From the NCBI GenBank assembly GCA_018268395.1, contig JAFDWQ010000003.1, positions 221,238 to 285,237 of the forward strand: DNA of 64,000 nucleotides. Reading direction: 5' to 3'. Both the position numbers and the translations under genes were made by a program. The notes under the pieces were generated by a model. That model searched no databases. It was given only the letters and a program-made list of their open reading frames with translations, and was not told the DNA's origin. This DNA is from Armatimonadota bacterium. Lineage in GTDB: Bacteria; Armatimonadota; Fimbriimonadia; Fimbriimonadales; Fimbriimonadaceae. Positions 33,699-42,483 of the stretch are shown here, piece after piece (the stretch's first letter is position 1; each line of letters starts with the position of its first letter).

Positions 33699-35025
33699 AC
33701 TTTTGCGTCCTCGGTCGACCGAGCCTGGCCCGGATCAAGGCGTAACCCAAGACGCCCGAGACCATCGACGCTGCCAGGACGGCGGCTTTGGCTGTCTCGA
33801 GCCTTGCGGGGTCCGGGAAGGCGAGCCCGCTGATGAAGACCGCCATCGTGAAGCCGATGCCGCCGAGAAACCCCGCACCGATGAGGTGTCGGGGCAAGAC
33901 GCCATCGGGCCATGAGGCGAGTCCCGCCTTCAGGACGACGAACGAAAAACCGACGATGCCGAGCGGTTTGCCGACGATGAGGCCGAGCGCGATCCCGACA
34001 GCCATCGGGTCCGTCGGTAGTTTGGACAGAGAGGCACCGTCGACGGGAATTCCGCTATTGGCGAAGGCGAAGACAGGGACGATCAGGAACGCCACCCAAG
34101 GATGGGCGCCGTGGATGAGGCGTTGGAGAGGCGACGTGACACGTTCGATGGACCGCTCGAGGGAGTGGAGCCTGGCTTGTTGGTCTTCGCTCAAGCTTCG
34201 CGAGCCTTCCGGAGCCTCCTCAAAACCGTCGAGGTTGGTCAGGGCCCGTTCACGGAACGCCCGTGCATCGATGCGTGAGGCTGCGGGGACGGTAAAGGCG
34301 GTCAGGATCCCCGCGACCGTAGAATGGACGCCGCTGTGGTGCATGAACCACCACATCACGGCTCCGCCAGCCAGATAAACGAGCAGGTTCCTCACACCGA
34401 GCACGTTCGCAACGATCAACCCGCCGAAGACCAGCAGGCTTCCCGTCAACATTTGGACATCAAGGCCGTGCGAATACGTGAACGCGATGACGCCCACGGC
34501 GCCGATGTCGTCGACGATGGCCAGGGCGGCCAAAAAGACTTTCAGCCCGTACGGCGCACGCCTTCCCAACAGTGCAAGGACCCCAAGGGCGAACGCGATA
34601 TCGGTCGCCATGGGAACGCCCCACCCGGCCGCTGCCGGGCCTGCCGGGTTCAAAATCCTGTACAACAGGGCCGGAACGACCATTCCTCCCAGGGCGGCCA
34701 CGAACGGAAGGACGGCCTGTTTCGGACTCGAGAGTTCGCCGCTGACCAATTCGCGTTTGATCTCGAGACCGACGACCAGGAAAAAGACGGCCATCAGACC
34801 GTCGTTGACAAGGCCGTGGACGTCGAGCGCGTCCCGGAAACGGCCGAAGACCACCGAGACGTCTTGGGCGAGCCAGGATTCGACGGTAGAGCGGAGTTCG
34901 GTGTTCGCGACGATCAGGGCGGCCACGGTTGCGGCGAAGAGGACGATGCCGCCGCTGGCCTCCCGGGAGGCGAACTCCTGGAACGGCCTCATCACGAGTT
35001 CGATCGGCGTGCGTCGGGTCTTCAT
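33694..35025 (-). CDS. nhaA: Na+/H+ antiporter NhaA
   Basis: A 443 aa membrane antiporter exporting sodium in exchange for protons. The paired aspartates of the ion site are in ALAIVDDIGAVGVIAFT; MVVPALLYRILNP and DIAFALGVLALLG are also family blocks. A cytoplasmic loop of about 60 charged residues (DARAFRERALTNLDGFEEAPE...) between helices is longer than in E. coli NhaA (388 aa). The GLEIKRELVSGEL segment matches. It lies 51 bp after the second ClpS-like gene on the same strand. Confidence 0.94.
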   Translation of the reverse strand: MKTRRTPIELVMRPFQEFASREASGGIVLFAATVAALIVANTELRSTVESWLAQDVSVVFGRFRDALDVHGLVNDGLMAVFFLVVGLEIKRELVSGELSSPKQAVLPFVAALGGMVVPALLYRILNPAGPAAAGWGVPMATDIAFALGVLALLGRRAPYGLKVFLAALAIVDDIGAVGVIAFTYSHGLDVQMLTGSLLVFGGLIVANVLGVRNLLVYLAGGAVMWWFMHHSGVHSTVAGILTAFTVPAASRIDARAFRERALTNLDGFEEAPEGSRSLSEDQQARLHSLERSIERVTSPLQRLIHGAHPWVAFLIVPVFAFANSGIPVDGASLSKLPTDPMAVGIALGLIVGKPLGIVGFSFVVLKAGLASWPDGVLPRHLIGAGFLGGIGFTMAVFISGLAFPDPARLETAKAAVLAASMVSGVLGYALIRARLGRPRTQKS

Positions 35026-35076
35026 GTCCGGTACGGCCCGGTTGCGGGGTTCATCCTGGCCTCGTGGAGAGGACGC

Positions 35077-35397
35077 TTAGGCTTGGGGACTGACTTCGAC
35101 CGCGATCCCGATAGTGGTGATCACGTCGGCTGCGCCCCGGCATTCGTTCTCATCGGCACGGTGCACGATGCACGAACCGAAATGGTCGATCTCCCACGCT
35201 TCGATATAAGCCTCTTCCGCGTCGCAGGCGGTCGCGAACATCAAGACCGTGATGACTTCGTCGTACGTGTTGACATCGTTGTTGAAGACGGTCACCATCC
35301 AACCTTCGTCCTTTGCCGGATCGAGCTCTCGGTCCAGGTCTGGGAGCGACGCGGGGCTTGAAACGGCACGGGCCGGCAGGGTGGGAAGGTCAGTCAT
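35077..35397 (-). CDS. ClpS-like adaptor, second copy
   Basis: A 106 aa protein; residues about 33-102 form a ClpS-like core: MVTVFNNDVNTYDEVITVLM, then EEAYIEAWEIDHFG. ClpS hands N-degron proteins to ClpA/ClpC. Compared with E. coli, the pocket residues Asn34-Asp35-Asp36-Thr38 read N39-N40-D41-N43 and the pocket His66 reads D71, so substrate choice must differ. A non-conserved N-terminal extension of about 30 residues precedes the core. The ATG at 35397 overlaps the end of the first copy by 8 bp. Confidence 0.8.
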   Translation of the reverse strand: MTDLPTLPARAVSSPASLPDLDRELDPAKDEGWMVTVFNNDVNTYDEVITVLMFATACDAEEAYIEAWEIDHFGSCIVHRADENECRGAADVITTIGIAVEVSPQA

Positions 35398-35686
35398 CCC
35401 ACTCTTTCTTGACATCGGTCTTGACGCCGATCCGACCGATGATGGCGGCGACGGCTTGACACGCGGCTTCTCCTGCGAAGTGGACGGGAGCCTGACCGAA
35501 ATGGTGGGCTTCCCACGCCTCTGTATAGGCTTCCTCTGGGACACATCCGGTGGCCTCCATCAAGACGCGGACGACGTCCTCGAACGCGGTGTGGTCGTTG
35601 TTGTAGATGACGACCATGTAACGCCCGAACGCGGTCGGAGCTTCTTGTCCCAACGGGGACAAAACGGGTGTCGACGAGTTCCTCAC
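35390..35686 (-). CDS. ClpS-like adaptor, first copy
   Basis: A 98 aa protein with a ClpS-like core at about 22-92: MVVIYNNDHTAFEDVVRVLM and EEAYTEAWEAHHFGQAPVHFA. Pocket residues N29, D31, T33 and H61 match Asn34, Asp36, Thr38 and His66 of E. coli ClpS; Asp35 is replaced by Asn30 and Met40 by Phe35. Start is GTG with AGGTGA at a proper distance. It has its own TATAAT box and overlaps the second copy, so the two adaptors are made together. No clpA or clpC gene is in the window. Confidence 0.83.
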   Translation of the reverse strand: MRNSSTPVLSPLGQEAPTAFGRYMVVIYNNDHTAFEDVVRVLMEATGCVPEEAYTEAWEAHHFGQAPVHFAGEAACQAVAAIIGRIGVKTDVKKEWDD

Positions 35687-35709
35687 GTCACGTTCACCTG
35701 GAACTTCCT

Positions 35710-35715
35710 ATTATA
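35710..35715 (-). promoter_or_regulatory. TATAAT -10 box for the clpS-like pair, overlapping the YfhO gene stop
   Basis: A perfect TATAAT on the minus strand, 23 nt before the GTG start at 35686, overlapping the TAA stop of the upstream gene. Confidence 0.5.
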
Positions 35716-37975
35716 CGATACTCCCGTGGGCCTCTTGGCCGACGCCTGCCGGCTCGCTCGGACGCTTCCGTAAGCCGGCGGCAAGGAGTACGGCCGTCAC
35801 GAGCAGCCCGAACCCGCCGACCGTCGCCCCTGTCCGTAAGCCGGGAGGCGCATATCGGAACTCCACGGACGTCGCTCCTTCGGGAACCGAGACGTGGCGC
35901 CATGGACCCTCGGCCGTGATCGGGACGGGGCGCCCGTCGACGGTAGCCGACCAGCCCGGCATCGAGCGGTCCCTGACGGTCAACTCCGTCGGCCCAAGGA
36001 CTTCGACCGTCTGTCCTTCGGTCGTATCGCGCACGATCCGGGCTTGGCCGTCCGAGACGGTGACACGCCCCGGGCCAGGAAGCCCGTAGACGAAGTGACG
36101 ACCGTCTTGGCGGGGAACCGCCGACATTTGGGGCAACGGGCGGAGGGACCAGACTTCGGTCACGCCGGCTTCGGCAAGTCGGACGGGGTCGAAATCCGGC
36201 TTGACGAACATCATGTTGCCGTTCGCGGGCGGGGCCGGATCTTTGCCGGCATCGATCGCGCGCAAGGTCTCGAGGGTCGTCTTATCGAGCAGTGAATCGT
36301 AGCCGCCGACGTCGTAGAGGCGGGACGTCGTCGCGGTGTTCCCTGGCATCACGGCCCTGGCGGCCAGTAGCAGCTCCCAGTCCGCGTTCACGAAAGCCCG
36401 CCGCACCATGGGTTCTGGAGTCTTGGGCGGGGGTGGGGGCTTGCCCGTCGGGAGGCAGAACAACGGACCTGCGCACAGGCAGGACAAGACGCAAACGGGA
36501 GCAGCCCATTGCGGCCGGAACTTGATCAGGGCCAGGCCGGCACCTGCGAGAAGGACCGATAGCCCGGCAGGGACGGGAGAGACCAGGTCGAAGTTGACGA
36601 TGGCACCCAGCCCGTCGAAGCCGACGAGGTACGAGCCAAGGGTCCCGGCGGCCAGAAACGCGCCCGCGACCGAGGCGACGAAACCGATTCCCAGGCCGAC
36701 CAACGCCCGTGCGGGGAGGGAACGGTCGTCCTTTACGGGCCAAAGCGTCCCGGCCCAGACGGCCAGCCCGAGTACGGCGAGGACGGCGGCCCTTCCTGGG
36801 CTACCTGTCGCCGACCAGCCTGGCAAGACCCAGTACAGCAGGACCGAGAGCGGCCCAAGGGCTAGAAGGAGGCCGACGAGGGCGACCGCGAGGGGGCCCG
36901 CCTGTCTGCGGGCCTTACCCTTTCTCTGGAGGAACAACAAGGCGAAAGCGACGGGCCCGAGCGAGAGGGCCGATTCCGCCATGGCGGCACCGCGTTTGAC
37001 ATACGCGGGCCAGTAGCTCGGGAACACCGTGCCACCCGGTTCGGGCCGCCATCCGTTGCCTGGAAGTCCGGTCACGGACGCGACCACGAAGCCAAGCAGC
37101 TCAGGGGGCCGCAATGCGGCCGAAGCATAGGCCGCTGCCCCTTCTGGGCTGGGGCCGACCTGACGGTGGCTCTGTTTGGAGAATTCGAGCGCGGGCAAGA
37201 CCTGGGGCATGGCCATCATCGCCCCGAGAAAGGCCGCACCGACGGCCGCGCCCCAAACGGTCGCTCGCGACCGGTGTTGGACGAGGATCACGCCACTGAA
37301 AACGACGAGACCGATCAGACCGTAGGCGGCGAACTGAAGATGTCCGCCCAAGAGCATCATGGCCGTGCTCAGGGCCAGACACGCCGTCCAAGCAGCCTTC
37401 CGGTCCGAACCGGCGAGCCGTTTCGCACAGAAGAGGCACCAGGGGATCCACGAACACGTCGTCACGACGCTGGCGAGGGGCGACCAGGCGACCAAGAAGG
37501 CCGAGAGGCCGAACACGACGCCGGCGATAAGTGCGCCCTCTTCGTTCGCGCCGCACACCTTCGCAAGGGCCCTCGCGCCGAGACCGGCCCAGGCCAAGTG
37601 GAACCAGGCGAGGAGCGCGATACCGAGAACGGTCGGCACGTGCAAGACACCGACGAGGACGTGGAGCGGATAGAACCCCGCGCTCTGAGAATTGGCCAAC
37701 AACGGTGTGCCGCACAACTGGTAGGGGTTCCAGAGCGGCAAGTGGCCCGTGCGCCACGACTCGAAAACGAGGTCGCGCCACGGATGGAACTGGAGGACTC
37801 CGTCGGCTTGGAGGACGTCCCAAGCCGAATCCGGTACGGGGCCGTTCCATGGCGCCATCTGAAGGATCTGGCCCCATGGGCCGACGGCTTCGCCGAAGAA
37901 CACCGCGCGCCATAGGACGCACAACGGAAGAAGCGCGAGCGCCAAAACGGCCCCGTGGCGGCGGACGAACGCCAT
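35711..37975 (-). CDS. YfhO-like polytopic membrane protein
   Basis: A 754 aa membrane protein of the YfhO type, with about 12 hydrophobic helices and a large C-terminal extracytoplasmic domain that ends in a final helix. The N-terminal region has the family pattern DGVLQFHPWRDLVFESWRTG followed by LPLWNPYQLCGTPLLANSQS. Members are thought to be GT-C-fold glycosyltransferases that decorate lipoteichoic acid or other envelope polymers using lipid-linked sugars. The ATG at 37975 has a TAAACT box 6 nt before it. Its stop is part of the TATAAT box of the ClpS pair. Confidence 0.85.
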   Translation of the reverse strand: MAFVRRHGAVLALALLPLCVLWRAVFFGEAVGPWGQILQMAPWNGPVPDSAWDVLQADGVLQFHPWRDLVFESWRTGHLPLWNPYQLCGTPLLANSQSAGFYPLHVLVGVLHVPTVLGIALLAWFHLAWAGLGARALAKVCGANEEGALIAGVVFGLSAFLVAWSPLASVVTTCSWIPWCLFCAKRLAGSDRKAAWTACLALSTAMMLLGGHLQFAAYGLIGLVVFSGVILVQHRSRATVWGAAVGAAFLGAMMAMPQVLPALEFSKQSHRQVGPSPEGAAAYASAALRPPELLGFVVASVTGLPGNGWRPEPGGTVFPSYWPAYVKRGAAMAESALSLGPVAFALLFLQRKGKARRQAGPLAVALVGLLLALGPLSVLLYWVLPGWSATGSPGRAAVLAVLGLAVWAGTLWPVKDDRSLPARALVGLGIGFVASVAGAFLAAGTLGSYLVGFDGLGAIVNFDLVSPVPAGLSVLLAGAGLALIKFRPQWAAPVCVLSCLCAGPLFCLPTGKPPPPPKTPEPMVRRAFVNADWELLLAARAVMPGNTATTSRLYDVGGYDSLLDKTTLETLRAIDAGKDPAPPANGNMMFVKPDFDPVRLAEAGVTEVWSLRPLPQMSAVPRQDGRHFVYGLPGPGRVTVSDGQARIVRDTTEGQTVEVLGPTELTVRDRSMPGWSATVDGRPVPITAEGPWRHVSVPEGATSVEFRYAPPGLRTGATVGGFGLLVTAVLLAAGLRKRPSEPAGVGQEAHGSIV

Positions 37976-37981
37976 CGCGCG

Positions 37982-37987
37982 AGTTTA
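37982..37987 (-). promoter_or_regulatory. TAAACT -10-like box before the YfhO-like gene
   Basis: TAAACT on the minus strand, 6 nt before the ATG at 37975; leaderless pattern. Confidence 0.4.
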
Positions 37988-38011
37988 GCCCTTGCCCTCG
38001 CCCTGCGGCCG

Positions 38012-39133
38012 TCAGGAAACGGCGACGGGAGACTTGCAGAACTCGGCGATCGTTTCTGCGGCGAAGGCCGCCTGATCGTCCGAGAGGTGTTGGTGTACTG
38101 GGAGACTCAGGCATTCGCGGCTGACCCTTTCCGTGACGGGAAGACTTCCGGGTCCGTGGCCGAACCGCTCGTACGGCTTATGGAGATGGAGCGGCACCGG
38201 ATAGTAGATGCCGGAGTCGACGTCTCGAGATTTCAAGAAGGCCATCAGGTCGTCGCGCCGTGGATGTCGGACCGTGAACTGGTGCCAAGTGTGGTTGTTG
38301 CCAGGCCGCGTCACAGGAAGGCCGATGTCCTCGCCTTGCAGTCGGTCCAGATAGATCCGAGCGACCTCGGCCCGTCGTGCGTTCCAATCGGCGAGGCGTT
38401 CGAACTTGCAGGAAAGGACGGCCGCTTGGATCTCGGCCATGCGGCTCGTGTACCCGACCTCGTCGTAGTAGTACCGTTCGCGGCCCATCCCGTGGACCCT
38501 CAAGCTCTTAGACCGTTCGCAGACCTCGTCGTCGTCGGTGAGGACCATGCCGCCGTCGCCGGCTGCGCCGAGGTTTTTGGTCACGTAGAAACTGAGACCC
38601 GCCGCCTTGCCCCACTTCCCGGCGAATCGACCCTCATGGTGGTCGCCGACGGCTTGGGCTGCGTCTTCGATGACGGTCAGGCCGTGCGCGTCGGCTATTC
38701 GTTGGACTTCCTTGACGTCCACGAGCTGTCCGAACAGGTGGATCGGCAAGACGGCCTTGGTCCGCGGGGTGACCGCCGCCTCGATCTTCGACGGGTCGAT
38801 GTCGAAGGTGTCTTCCAGAATATCGACCATCACGGGCGTCGCTCCGAGTTGGACGATCGTCTCGACGCTGGCGACGAAGGTGAAAGCGGTCGTGACGACT
38901 TCGTCTCCAGGCCCGATGCCGCACGCTTGCATCGCGATGCGGAGAGCGTCGGTGCCGCTGTTGAGTGCGATGCCGTGCTTGACTCCGTGCGCGGACGCGA
39001 CCTGCTCTTCGAGCCGGCGGTTCCACTTCCCGAGCACGTAAGCGCTCGTCGCAAAGATCTCCGCGACGGCCGCGTCGATTTCGGTCTTGACTTCGTTGTA
39101 CTGGGCGGTCAGGTCGAGGAAGGGGACGCGCAC
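38012..39133 (-). CDS. DegT/DnrJ/EryC1/StrS family sugar aminotransferase
   Basis: A 373 aa PLP enzyme that aminates keto-sugar nucleotides for surface polysaccharide. Signatures: VPFLDLTAQYNEVKTEI at the start, LNSGTDALRIAMQACGIGPG, IEDAAQAVGD, and the PLP lysine in SFYVTKNLGAAGDGG. Start is GTG at 39133, with a TAAAAT box 5 nt ahead. It probably supplies an amino sugar for glycans handled by neighbouring envelope genes; the exact substrate is not visible. Confidence 0.93.
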   Translation of the reverse strand: MRVPFLDLTAQYNEVKTEIDAAVAEIFATSAYVLGKWNRRLEEQVASAHGVKHGIALNSGTDALRIAMQACGIGPGDEVVTTAFTFVASVETIVQLGATPVMVDILEDTFDIDPSKIEAAVTPRTKAVLPIHLFGQLVDVKEVQRIADAHGLTVIEDAAQAVGDHHEGRFAGKWGKAAGLSFYVTKNLGAAGDGGMVLTDDDEVCERSKSLRVHGMGRERYYYDEVGYTSRMAEIQAAVLSCKFERLADWNARRAEVARIYLDRLQGEDIGLPVTRPGNNHTWHQFTVRHPRRDDLMAFLKSRDVDSGIYYPVPLHLHKPYERFGHGPGSLPVTERVSRECLSLPVHQHLSDDQAAFAAETIAEFCKSPVAVS

Positions 39134-39138
39134 GGCTC

Positions 39139-39144
39139 ATTTTA
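39139..39144 (-). promoter_or_regulatory. TAAAAT -10-like box before the DegT gene
   Basis: TAAAAT on the minus strand, 5 nt before the GTG start at 39133; leaderless pattern. Confidence 0.4.
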
Positions 39145-39182
39145 GCGGTTTCGAACGTGCGCCCGAGGGACGGACAGAAGCC

Positions 39183-40703
39183 TTACCCGGTCGGAGCAGG
39201 CTTGCCTGCGGCGCGCTTCGCGGCCAGTCTGTCGACGATGGAATAGATAGCGACAGACCCGCAGAGCGCCCAACAGAAATAGGGAAAGGCCATCCGGTAG
39301 GCGAAGGCGTCGGACCCTGAGGGCACGCCCAGTTCGACCCGGGCTGCGGCCATCTTGCCTTGCGGTACGACCGTCGTCACGTTGCCTCGCACGTCCGTGG
39401 CCAAGGTCTGGCCGCGACCCCCGACCCGGACCAGCGGTAGTCCGGACTCGATGCTCCGCCAGACCGAAGACTGCCACAACTGCTCCCAGGCGGGAGTCTT
39501 CTCGTACCAGTCGTCGATGCTGAGTTGGGCCAGGACTTGGGCGCCGAGCCGTCCGTGACGGTCGGCAAGGTCGGGGAAGACGCCTTCGAAGCAAAGCAAG
39601 GGTCCGATCGTGACGCCGGACACCTTCAAAGTCTTCAGTTCCTTTGCGGGGGTCAAGTCGCCGCCTGGCAGGTTGAAGTTCGCGAGGAGCGGCGATCCCC
39701 GGAAGGGGACGTACTCTCCGAACACGACAAGGCGCGTCTTGTCCGCGTAGTCCCACGCTCCATCGTCATAGGAGAACGCGGTCTGATAGAACGAACCGTC
39801 CGCAGGCCGTTTGCCTCCGAGGACCACGCTGAGCCCGGGCCGCTCGCCCAACGGCGAAAAGGGGGGGATCCTGGGATCGTCGTCGCTGAAGCCTTCGGGC
39901 AGGAACAGTATCTCGCTGCCTTGGCTGAGGGCCCGCGACTGGATCAGTGTCCCGGCGGCGGCCAGGTCGAGTTTACGGACGTCCCGCGGGGTGAAGGCCA
40001 TGTCGATCCCCGGTTGCCCCAGTGTAACGACCTTCTTCTGGACGCTCGGCGGGTTCGCGTACCTGTAAGCCGAGACCATCATGAGAGATCCGAAGACCAA
40101 AGCGGCGCGGAAGGTCGAGCGGGTATCCGGAGCCAGTTTCCTGCCGTCTCTCTCCGGTGGCCAGACGAACATCGCGAGCACGATGTTCGGGACCATCGAC
40201 CAGGCCGAAACGGCGAACACCGTTCCGAAGGACGCGAGTTGGACGAACTGCGGGAACGACCAGAGCGGGTTCGCCAAGATGCCCCAAGGAAAGGCGAGGA
40301 CGACGAGGTAGGCCCTGAAGGCCTCGTGCCCGGCCCAAACGAAGGGGATCAGCCAAGCCCATCGGTAGGCCCAACACTTTTGGACGAGCCACCCGAGCGG
40401 CAGATAGATCAAGGCGCCGAGGACGGCGCACACGGCCCAGGGCACGAGGGCTAAAGCCGGTTTCTTCGTCCAGTCTGCTATGAACGGGACGACCCAGTAC
40501 ATCTGTCCCGCGATGTAAAGGGCTCCGAACAGCGCCGACGACCGAAGGGCGCCCTTGGGGTCGGTCTTCCTTAGCGACGCGATCCACGGAGCCGCCGCGA
40601 CGAAGACGAGCAAGGAGAGGTTGAACGGCGGGAAAGCGAGCAACAGGAGGGCGGCCGACGCGACGACCGGCCACGGCTTGAGCAGACGCTCACGCCACTT
40701 CAA
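39183..40703 (-). CDS. lnt: Apolipoprotein N-acyltransferase
   Basis: A 506 aa inner-membrane enzyme that adds the third acyl chain to lipoproteins; a marker of diderm bacteria and some Actinobacteria. About seven membrane helices, then a nitrilase-like domain with the triad visible as Glu in EILFLPEGF, Lys in DKTRLVVFGEYVPF and Cys in GPLLCFEGVF. The block SIDDWYEKTPAWEQ replaces the usual SNDAWF. A last helix (YFCWALCGSVAIYSIV) anchors the C-terminus. It overlaps the phosphatase gene by 14 bp. Confidence 0.93.
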   Translation of the reverse strand: MKWRERLLKPWPVVASAALLLLAFPPFNLSLLVFVAAAPWIASLRKTDPKGALRSSALFGALYIAGQMYWVVPFIADWTKKPALALVPWAVCAVLGALIYLPLGWLVQKCWAYRWAWLIPFVWAGHEAFRAYLVVLAFPWGILANPLWSFPQFVQLASFGTVFAVSAWSMVPNIVLAMFVWPPERDGRKLAPDTRSTFRAALVFGSLMMVSAYRYANPPSVQKKVVTLGQPGIDMAFTPRDVRKLDLAAAGTLIQSRALSQGSEILFLPEGFSDDDPRIPPFSPLGERPGLSVVLGGKRPADGSFYQTAFSYDDGAWDYADKTRLVVFGEYVPFRGSPLLANFNLPGGDLTPAKELKTLKVSGVTIGPLLCFEGVFPDLADRHGRLGAQVLAQLSIDDWYEKTPAWEQLWQSSVWRSIESGLPLVRVGGRGQTLATDVRGNVTTVVPQGKMAAARVELGVPSGSDAFAYRMAFPYFCWALCGSVAIYSIVDRLAAKRAAGKPAPTG

Positions 40704-41310
40704 CAGGCGCCTCGAGGTGTTTGCAGTCGTTTAACCGGGAGATGACGTAGAAACCGTCCGGCCTTCGCGTCAGTTCCGTGAGCCCGCAGTTCTCGAACCG
40801 GAAGGCCCGTGGGGCATCGTGACCGCCGCGGATGAGCTTTGCGATGAGTTGGGCCAAGGCACCGCCGTGCGACACGACCAGGACGCACCGGTCCTCGCTC
40901 CGGATCCGGTCCTCGACGGCGTTCAGCCGGATCCAGACGTCGTCCATCGACTCTCCGCCGGGAGGACGGACTTCGCGCTCCGGTTTCCCTGTCCGGAGCC
41001 CCTCCTCACGCATCCACTCGTGAAGGACGCTGTAGTCCTCGCCTTCCATGCGTCCGAACGTCCGCTCTCGTAGGTCGGAACGCTCTTCGACGGTCAAACC
41101 AGGTCGGAGGGCCCGGAACGGTGCCAAGGTCTGTCGGCAACGCACGAGGTCGCTGGACAGGACGACGTCGACCTTCATGTCCGTGAGCCTGCGGGCCAAG
41201 CGTGCCGCCTGGACCCTACCGGTCTCGTTCAGTTCGATGTCCGTGTGCCCCTGAGCCCGGTTCGATGCGTTCCAGACCGTCTGGCCGTGACGGACAAGGA
41301 GGACGCGCAT
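40690..41310 (-). CDS. Histidine phosphatase family protein (phosphoglycerate mutase-like)
   Basis: A 206 aa protein of the branch-1 histidine phosphatase clan. Phospho-acceptor H8 in LVRHGQTVWNAS; second catalytic His in VVSHGGALAQLIA; acidic partner in DLRERTFGRMEG. The family includes broad phosphatases, alpha-ribazole phosphatase and cofactor-dependent phosphoglycerate mutase; sequence alone does not decide. A TATAAC box is 8 nt before the ATG. Confidence 0.9.
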   Translation of the reverse strand: MRVLLVRHGQTVWNASNRAQGHTDIELNETGRVQAARLARRLTDMKVDVVLSSDLVRCRQTLAPFRALRPGLTVEERSDLRERTFGRMEGEDYSVLHEWMREEGLRTGKPEREVRPPGGESMDDVWIRLNAVEDRIRSEDRCVLVVSHGGALAQLIAKLIRGGHDAPRAFRFENCGLTELTRRPDGFYVISRLNDCKHLEAPVEVA

Positions 41311-41318
41311 GTCCGTCG

Positions 41319-41324
41319 GTTATA
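41319..41324 (-). promoter_or_regulatory. TATAAC -10-like box before the phosphatase gene
   Basis: TATAAC on the minus strand, 8 nt before the ATG at 41310, no Shine-Dalgarno. Confidence 0.35.
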
Positions 41325-41352
41325 CCGTCGGAGACCTGTTCGGTCCGTGCCG

Positions 41353-42393
41353 TCACACCTGGCAGAGGCCGGCCGCTTGGTCCACTGTGCTGCGCAAGGC
41401 GGCCTTTTCAGGTTCGGTCAGAAGGGCCGCTTCCACCGCGTTCATCGTGACGGACGCGGCCATCGCGGCGTCGAACCCGAATTCCCGGACGGCGGTCTCC
41501 CACTCGCTTGTGACCGAAGTCGAGAACATGGGCGGATCGTCGGAGTTGACACTGACGTTGAGCCCGTCGTCCACCATCCTTCTGAGCGGGTGTGAGGCGT
41601 AGTCAGGGAACACGCCGAGGCAGACGTTGCTCGTCGGACTGACTTCGAGATGGACGGCCCTTTCGCGCAGGTGTTCGACAAGGCGCGGGTCTTCATAGCA
41701 CCGGACGCCGTGACCGACCCTCAAGGCTCCTGCTTCGAGCACGTCCCAGACGGCTTCAGGCCCTGTCGTCTCGCCGGCGTGGGCGATGAGGGGGACCCCT
41801 TTGCGCCGGGCTTCCTGGAACACCTCTGCGTACTGCTTCGTCCCGAGCCACTCCATGCCGGCCAGGCCGAGAGCGACGACGCCGGACGATTTGCCGTCTT
41901 CGACCCATTCAAGGACTTGGGCGGCACGTTCGGGCGGGTCTCCCCGAACGATGTCCAGGATCACGCCCAGTGAGGTCCCGAGTTCCCTTCGCCCCCAAGC
42001 GACGGCGTTGGCGATCGCGTCCCGTTGCTCGTCCCACGGGATGCCCGCGTACTTCTCGATCGTGCAAGCGGTGTACGTCGCCTCCGTGTGGCGCACGTTC
42101 TGACGGGCTTGACCGGCGAGGAACTCCCGGAACACCGTCTCGATGTCTTCCGGGGTTTGGACGCACCGGCTAACGGCGACGTACACCTCGACGAAGTGCT
42201 TGAAATCACGGAAGCTGTACCAGTCCCGGAGTCCTTCGACCGTGTCGGCCGGGAGGTCGACCGCGTTTCGACGGGCCAGGTCGAGGACGGTTTCCGGGCG
42301 GATCGACCCTTCGACGTGGACGTGGAGTTCCACTTTGGGCATGTCGCGGACGAACTGAAGCGTCTGGGCCTGATCCATGAATGATTCTGGCAT
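41353..42393 (-). CDS. add: Adenosine deaminase family protein
   Basis: A 346 aa metal-dependent hydrolase, probably adenosine deaminase. Zinc and active-site motifs: PKVELHVHVEGSIRPET, LIAHAGETTGPEA, RVGHGVRCYED, and VNSDDPPMFSTS. It converts adenosine to inosine in purine salvage; members may prefer adenine or other purines. Start at MPESFMDQ is chosen because the longer frame would cross into the promoter of the divergent gene; MDQAQ at 42378 is equally possible. Confidence 0.92.
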   Translation of the reverse strand: MPESFMDQAQTLQFVRDMPKVELHVHVEGSIRPETVLDLARRNAVDLPADTVEGLRDWYSFRDFKHFVEVYVAVSRCVQTPEDIETVFREFLAGQARQNVRHTEATYTACTIEKYAGIPWDEQRDAIANAVAWGRRELGTSLGVILDIVRGDPPERAAQVLEWVEDGKSSGVVALGLAGMEWLGTKQYAEVFQEARRKGVPLIAHAGETTGPEAVWDVLEAGALRVGHGVRCYEDPRLVEHLRERAVHLEVSPTSNVCLGVFPDYASHPLRRMVDDGLNVSVNSDDPPMFSTSVTSEWETAVREFGFDAAMAASVTMNAVEAALLTEPEKAALRSTVDQAAGLCQV

Positions 42394-42483
42394 ACCTAGA
42401 GGCGTCGGGCCGCGCGTTCCGCCCGTCTCGATCGGGGCCGAACTTTCCGTCGGTCTGGTACCATCTTCAACAGTGGCCGCCAA

